NCBI RefSeq assembly: GCF_019059575.1
Contig: NW_024881713.1
Span: 620,001 to 684,000, forward strand
Reading direction: 5' to 3'
DNA: 64,000 nt
Source: Amphibalanus amphitrite
Lineage: Eukaryota > Arthropoda > Thecostraca > Balanomorpha > Balanidae
The notes beneath the pieces were generated by a model, which did not search any database, had not been told where the DNA came from, and worked only from the letters and a program-made list of their open reading frames with translations. Within the stretch, counting starts at the first letter, position 1. Each line of letters begins with the position of its first letter. Below are positions 59,044 to 64,000 of the stretch, one piece after another. Both the position numbers and the translations under genes were made by a program.

Positions 59044-59376
59044 TTACGCCTCTGGTTTAAGCGTCAGCCACACCGGGAATGATCCAGCGTCCGCCACTTT
59101 TTCATAGCCGTCCCGATTTAAACGGATGCCGTCTTGCTGGTACCACCGGTCGCAGCCCATAAGGCCATGGCGTTTGCGCCCCATCTTGCGGGTTAAGGCC
59201 CGCCCCAGTGGCAAGACACGGGCGACCGGGTCCAGCTGGGCCTTGAGGAGTGTCCGCTCCAGATGGTAGGCAGCGGTGGCCTCCCCATCCACCAGCTCCA
59301 GAGCTGACATGGCGAAGTGGTCAGAGTCTGATGGCAAACAAAACACTCTGTCAGCTGTGTGACACAGGTGGGTCAA
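59044..59376 (-). pseudogene. SGNH-hydrolase-like C-terminal fragment within the LTR element
   Basis: A 110-codon ORF downstream of the truncated pol and in the same orientation. Its end, QQDGIRLNRDGYEKVADA, resembles the last block of SGNH/GDSL hydrolases (D-G-x-H-x-N-x-x-G), but the catalytic His position is Arg. The nucleophile (GDS) block is absent. It could be host sequence captured when pol was lost, or a remnant of an accessory retroelement domain; esterase domains are known in some CR1-type elements. A tandem duplication of about 43 bp (about 59333-59415) lies at its 5' side. Confidence 0.4.
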
Positions 59377-59669
59377 GCAAACAAAACACTCTGTCAGATG
59401 TGCGACACAAGGTGGGTCAAGCAGTGGGCATCAGACAAATGTTAATCCATGGGCACTTGTAAGGGAAAATCGGTAACGCTAGTCGGCAGCGATGCCGAAC
59501 TGTAAAGGCAACGATGTGAGTCATATAAGTGGGCAATATAAGTTCTGAGAGCGGCATATTTCAAATAGCTGTGATTTACATAAGCGGAGAGCTATCTCCG
59601 TCTCGAGTCACTCCTCTCTCACTGCCATTTGCTCAGTGTATGGATTCCAGCAGCGTCAACGGCTGACCA

Positions 59670-62351
59670 TTAGGCCGCTGCAGGCAGCTTTAAGAGGAGG
59701 TTTTGACCGGTATCCAAGTAGTCATTAAGACTGATACCCGTGCCGTCCTTTGCCGAGCCATCAAAGACTATCCGAAGCATCCCATTGCGGTGGAGTCCAC
59801 GATGTGGAAGGTAAAATGCGTGCGAAGGGTCGTTTTCAGTCTTCAACGCTTGGGTCGGCGCGGGGACTATCCCGTCGCCAGTCCCAGGCTGGTTTGAGCC
59901 TGCTGGTGCTATTGTAGCCGCCCGGTCACTACTCTTCTCACACTCAGTGCCGAAGGATTGACTGTGAGTGTTGGACTCTTCTTTTGAGTCGCCTTGGGAC
60001 TCAGGTGGACTCACTGTGGGCTCCCCCTCGTGACAGTTGTTCCTGGGTGGCACCTCATTGGAACGGTAATCGCATGGTGGTATGGGCTCAATGATAGAAC
60101 TTGCCAACAAGTCAGTGAGTTGGGTCTCGTACTGGACAACAGCCTCTTCACCTAGTCTGTCCTTCATACGGGATGTGCGCGCCTTTGTAGCGTCAAAGTT
60201 GGAGATTGGTCTGGCATCTGACCTCCACGTCAGCCCCATCTGGTACCGTCCTTCTGATTCGTTCCACGTCGGCTTGGGCAAATCAGGTTCTGCGACGGCG
60301 TCTTTCTCTGGTATGATTCCGATGGTTTCAAGATCCCACGTCTTCTCCATGCAGAGACCATGGAAGGTGTGACGGTCTGACTGGTCTGTGCGGTGGTCTC
60401 GCTGGTGGCCGTGCAGTACGTAACCAAAGACAGTGTCGATGGCTCGAAGTCTTTCGTCAAGTTCGATCTGATCCCAGAGGACAACGTCGTACAGTTGGTC
60501 AATGCCGATGAGTATGTCGACTGGTCCACTTCTGAAGTCATCAGCCATCTTTTCGGGTAGCTGAAGAGAGTCGGGATGGTCGCTGCTGGATGACAGCGCT
60601 GAGCAGAGCCGATCTGTACTGTATAGCTCAAGTTGTACTGGGTCGTCTCCGAATCGGCTTTGCAGGTTGATCTGGACTCGATGGTATGGCCGAGGCTCTT
60701 CCAGCTTTTCCTGAAAGCCTACACATGCGAATGTGTCAGTTCTCAGGATCGGAAGACCGAGATCCTCTGCCAGAGATGTCCTCACATAAGAGGTGTCTGA
60801 TCCGCCATCCAATAGCACTCGTACCAGCCGGTGTCCTTTCGGGCCTGAAGCTTTTACCAGGGCGGTTTGGAAGAACTGATTGTTGTGCCGGCTGATGGCA
60901 TTGTAGCGACAGCTTCGTGGTGTTGAGTTCAGGTCAGTCCTTTGAGCTGAGTCGACTGTTGGGCTGGTTGCTACCATTGATGGCTGAGGAGATGAAGACG
61001 GGAATGCATGGGGAGCTATCCCCGTTACACTCTTTGGGATTTGAGGAGGTGGAGACGGGAATGCATAGGGAGCTATCCCCGATGCCGAAGGTGCTGCTGA
61101 TGTCTCCCGTTCCCCGCGATGTAGAGATGAGTGATGATGCTCCTGACACAGTGGACATCGTCTGCTTTGACAGTCTCGAACTCGATGAGGTCCAAGGCAC
61201 TGGAAGCAGAGTCCAGCCCTCTTCACGACGCTCCATCGATCCTCTGGTTTCATTCGGTGGTACTGGTCGCATTTTGCAAGGCCATGTTGTCCCTGTCCGC
61301 ACGCTTGGCACCTCCATTTAGGCTTGGTCACCATCTGAACCCGTTGAGAACTCAGCGTGCTAGTAGCTGACTTAGTGGGTGACTGGTGAGAACTTTCTGC
61401 GTGGTTTGGCTTTCCCCTCTGACATGGGACCTGGGAGGCCTCTTCACGCAAGTTCATCTCCTCGTGGAGGTAGATCATGAAGCGGGAGAACTCTGATGAC
61501 CCGTCCTTAGTAGGGGCTGTTTTACGAGATCTGGCCCACTGCATCCTCCAAGTCTCAGGGATTTTGCCCTTCATCACCGGTAGTAGCAGCTCGCCATAAG
61601 AATCGGAGGGCGTGTCGAGGGCGTCCAGTGCTCGAACGTTTGCGGTGAGGTCGTCTATGAGACGCCGCAACCCTCTCAGGTCATCAGGATTGGACACGGC
61701 AGGAAGAGCAAGCAAATTTGCCATCAGTGTGTCCTTTCTGATACCGTCCTTTCCGAATCGGTCTCTGAGAATGTCAATAGCTACCTGGTAGTTTTTGTCG
61801 GTTGTGGCGAGTCCCTGAATGGACCTGGCGGCTTCTCCCGTCAAGTGTCCTCTCAGAAAGACGAACTTTTCAATGTTGGAATAGCTAGCATTGCGGTGGA
61901 CCGCAGATGCATAGAGCTCCCAGAATTCAGGCCAGGCAAGCAGGTCGCCGCTGTATTTAGGGAGGTGTAGGTCAAGTTTGAAACTGCCGCGCTGATCCAC
62001 ACTGGGCTGAGGTGTGTCTGTCTTATCCAGTCTTTCCAGACGCCTTTTGGATTTGAAGATCGCTTCTTCAAGCTCAGAAACGTGGCTAGAGTCATCGGGG
62101 ACCTCATACTGTTGTAAGGCCTCTCCTAGCTGCTCCAGCGTCGATAGCTGTTTCTCGCCTAGGTGTATCAGGTAAGCAAGGTCGTCGGAATCAACATCAG
62201 ACGCCTGGTACGCGGCTTTCAGCTTATGAAGACCTTTGGTCGCCTTGGCTCGCTCTCTGGACCGATTTTGTTTCAACGTCTCGACCTTTTGTGCCTCCGA
62301 CATGGCTCCGCTATTCGATATGGTAATGGAAAATGATAACCGAAACAACAA
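59670..62351 (-). CDS. BEL/Pao gag-protease polyprotein truncated at start of RT
   Basis: 893 codons. The natural start may be the ATG at 62303 (residue 17, MSEAQKVETL). In order: a coiled-coil-like N-terminus (18-110), a gag domain of the DUF1759 type (about 135-300), Cys/His zinc knuckles (about 348-403), a Pro/Ser linker with a duplicated SGIAPYAFPS-like motif (424-455), a retropepsin-type protease with the DGGSDT active site (515-520), then a region ending in the first conserved RT segment (YLPHRG, LRIVFDGSAKDG, 847-871). The frame ends abruptly in LKLPAAA and a stop at 893. The polymerase core, RNase H and integrase of a complete BEL/Pao polyprotein are absent. Confidence 0.9.
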   Translation of the reverse strand: MLFRLSFSITISNSGAMSEAQKVETLKQNRSRERAKATKGLHKLKAAYQASDVDSDDLAYLIHLGEKQLSTLEQLGEALQQYEVPDDSSHVSELEEAIFKSKRRLERLDKTDTPQPSVDQRGSFKLDLHLPKYSGDLLAWPEFWELYASAVHRNASYSNIEKFVFLRGHLTGEAARSIQGLATTDKNYQVAIDILRDRFGKDGIRKDTLMANLLALPAVSNPDDLRGLRRLIDDLTANVRALDALDTPSDSYGELLLPVMKGKIPETWRMQWARSRKTAPTKDGSSEFSRFMIYLHEEMNLREEASQVPCQRGKPNHAESSHQSPTKSATSTLSSQRVQMVTKPKWRCQACGQGQHGLAKCDQYHRMKPEDRWSVVKRAGLCFQCLGPHRVRDCQSRRCPLCQEHHHSSLHRGERETSAAPSASGIAPYAFPSPPPQIPKSVTGIAPHAFPSSSPQPSMVATSPTVDSAQRTDLNSTPRSCRYNAISRHNNQFFQTALVKASGPKGHRLVRVLLDGGSDTSYVRTSLAEDLGLPILRTDTFACVGFQEKLEEPRPYHRVQINLQSRFGDDPVQLELYSTDRLCSALSSSSDHPDSLQLPEKMADDFRSGPVDILIGIDQLYDVVLWDQIELDERLRAIDTVFGYVLHGHQRDHRTDQSDRHTFHGLCMEKTWDLETIGIIPEKDAVAEPDLPKPTWNESEGRYQMGLTWRSDARPISNFDATKARTSRMKDRLGEEAVVQYETQLTDLLASSIIEPIPPCDYRSNEVPPRNNCHEGEPTVSPPESQGDSKEESNTHSQSFGTECEKSSDRAATIAPAGSNQPGTGDGIVPAPTQALKTENDPSHAFYLPHRGLHRNGMLRIVFDGSAKDGTGISLNDYLDTGQNLLLKLPAAA

Positions 62352-62460
62352 ACCTAGACCAAAGGATTTGAAATGCTACGCTATAGGTAATAGGAGAAAA
62401 CGATAGCCGATAAGACAAAGCTAAGCCATAGGATACAGTTATCCGGCCCCAGGAGGACTA

Positions 62461-63121
62461 TGTTGAGATATTCTGGCTGGTAAGTGGACTGTATGTGTAC
62501 CTACTATGTCTGAAAAAACGTTGGCCGAATTACGTTATAAAAAAATATGGTATGACGGCCGCTAGGCCGGTCGAGGCCCTCTCCCAGATGCAATATGACA
62601 CGAGTTAATTGTATTCACCGTGAGCACAACGGTAGAGAAGAACAAGATATACGGTGCCAAAAATTAACAATGCACAACGAGGAACTATAATGCCCAATAA
62701 TAATCAAGATCGATATGCCCAGAGTTATAAGTTTGTGGGGGACAAGTTAATTTGGACGGACACCAGAGTGCAATGGAGTCACCCGCGGATGACTCCGTCT
62801 GGTGTGGTGTCGGGGTGCACTGAGTCGGCAGCGAGTCCGAACCCACCCGTCACCAGAGACGCGTCGTCCCGTCAGAGCCCGTGTGCAAGGGTCGGCAATC
62901 TAGGCCGTACCTACGGGGTGGCGTTCCGAGCGCGACTGGTCTCCGTCCGGCGCGGCCGCCTCCGAGGTCGGCTGGGCCGCGCCCCGGGCTATCGGCCGAC
63001 CGGCACACACCGCCCGGGCCGCCTGACCGCCCGGTCAGTGAGTGACGTCACGAGCGGCGGCCAGAATAGCGGGCGCGCTTACATCTAACAACAGGCGCTG
63101 AGTCGCTGACAACAAGTAACA
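62461..63121 (-). repeat. 5' LTR of the BEL/Pao element
   Basis: Same 661-bp sequence as the downstream LTR. In element orientation it reads TGTTACTTGTTGTCAGC at its start and ends CTCAACA. An internal 144-codon plus-strand ORF occurs in both LTRs and is antisense to the element. I could not assign a tRNA to the primer-binding site that should follow at 62460 downward. Confidence 0.95.
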
Positions 63122-63126
63122 AAGGG

Positions 63127-64000
63127 AGAAAGAGGGAGGGAGTCTATGTTGTCGAGTGTCACGAGGCAAGATAGCCTGGGAATCTCGAAAAATGGCGGAA
63201 AACTTCTCAAAGTGCAGTTGGAAGCGGTGACCGCAGCACAGTCGAGCATCATGCAGCGCCCAAGTCAAATGGCCCTCACTATCAGATGACAGCTCCTACG
63301 TGGTGGGTGTCAGCGCGGTGACTGTATCTGGTGACAGGCTCGTTTGCGACAGCCGTCAGCCCGGCCGACGGTGCGCCGCCGCACGTCTCCGGCGAAAGCA
63401 CGTGATCCGTCGATTGTTTCGACGGCACTAAATCTCGGCGTCGGAGCTGACGTACGGTAGTGATGTGCCATAGCTCATCCGTCATATCGCGGCGCGATCC
63501 GGCCGGAGAGTGGGGCCGCTGCAACCGGACCGGGTCGCTGGAACCGGACGACTGCCGGCCATCTGATGGCGCGAGTCCGTCCGTCCGACAGCAGCGCGGG
63601 GCTCCCTGGAGACGAACGGCCCGTCACACAGTCACCCTGAATCACCCGCCTACTCTCCGTTTCTATATGCGCCCCGGGCGCGGTTCGGATACCTCGAGAG
63701 CTGTCGCCTCGGGCAGTTTATGGAAATCCGTTCCGATTACGGACCTGAACGAGCCCCGACTCTCATCTACCTCTGTCGCCGATCGTCGCTCCGTAATGGC
63801 GTAATGCGTACTTGCGCTGCCGAGTGCCTGGTCGCTCGTCGGCCCTTGGTCACGAGATGGACACAGGTGCTCGTTAGGGCGAGTCGAGGAGGCGCGTCTC
63901 TCGACGCCCGGACAACCGCTGGCCCACCTGGCAACAAACGTGACTGGGAGATTCCTGGGCGTGGGACGAAGGCGTGGGACCGGCTCCAGGACACTGCTAG
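63127..64000. other. intron 7 continuation to window end
   Basis: A G/A-rich tract continues to about 63141, after which the sequence is unique and GC-rich. I searched for the next kinase exon (W-A-F-G-V/T-L-W-E-like) and found none. Confidence 0.5.

Larger units (their letters stand above)
58199..63121 (-). mobile_element. BEL/Pao-type LTR retrotransposon, internally deleted
   Basis: Both ends carry the same 661-bp LTR with TG...CA termini, and a 5-bp target duplication (AAGGG) flanks the element. The 3.6-kb interior reads on the minus strand. It has a gag-protease ORF running into the first residues of reverse transcriptase, then about 800 bp without RT core, RNase H or integrase. A polypurine tract precedes the 3' LTR. 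Identical LTRs imply recent insertion, probably mobilised by enzymes from a complete relative. It lies in intron 7 of the receptor gene, antisense to it, 70 bp after exon 7. Confidence 0.93.

Noticed and set aside
58129..64000. Search for the remaining RYK kinase exons
   Set aside because: No translation resembling the expected W-x-F-G-V-x-L-W-E segment on the plus strand, so these exons must lie beyond the window.

Overview
The window is animal nuclear DNA, most likely from an arthropod. One host gene is clearly recognisable: a plus-strand RYK/Derailed-family Wnt receptor (a WIF-domain receptor pseudokinase). It is split into seven exons between 22702 and 58128, and the kinase C-lobe lies beyond the window. 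All seven exons join in frame through GT-AG introns, giving 555 codons with no stop. Host exons favour G or C at third positions, introns are long, and the mobile elements are of animal type. I cannot name the species; a crustacean is a guess.

Layout. 1-22.2 kb is upstream intergenic DNA. It holds the truncated right end of a TTAA-flanked, AGGTCA-rich element (1-978), a degraded relative (to 1833), a 20-bp minisatellite (about 1936-3280), a possible large CACTG-ended element (5320-13027) with smaller elements inside it and three exon-like islands, and several GC-rich tracts with tandem repeats. 22.2-22.9 kb is the CpG-rich 5' end of the receptor gene. Intron 1 (12.2 kb) carries two TTAA elements (23255-24448 and 31824-32999). 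Intron 2 carries one TTAA element nested inside another (37012-39210) and a TA-flanked inverted-repeat element (40177-40985). Introns 5 and 6 carry minisatellites, an isolated antisense ORF ending at a splice-donor-like site, and a compact multi-hairpin segment (56234-56355). Intron 7 carries a structurally complete but internally deleted BEL/Pao LTR retrotransposon on the minus strand (58199-63121), with apparently identical 661-bp LTRs and a 5-bp target duplication.

The receptor gene should encode a signal peptide, an extracellular WIF domain for Wnt binding, one transmembrane helix, a Ser/His/Gly-rich juxtamembrane stretch and a pseudokinase domain in which HRD is HTD and DFG is DNA. The most unusual feature is the recurring family of TTAA-flanked elements. 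They have poly-G/poly-C hairpin ends and interiors packed with AGGTCA (nuclear-receptor half-site) and some TGACGTCA (CRE-like) motifs. One copy sits inside another, and a related copy elsewhere in the window shows the uninterrupted site, which fixes TTAA as the target and points to a non-autonomous piggyBac-type family.
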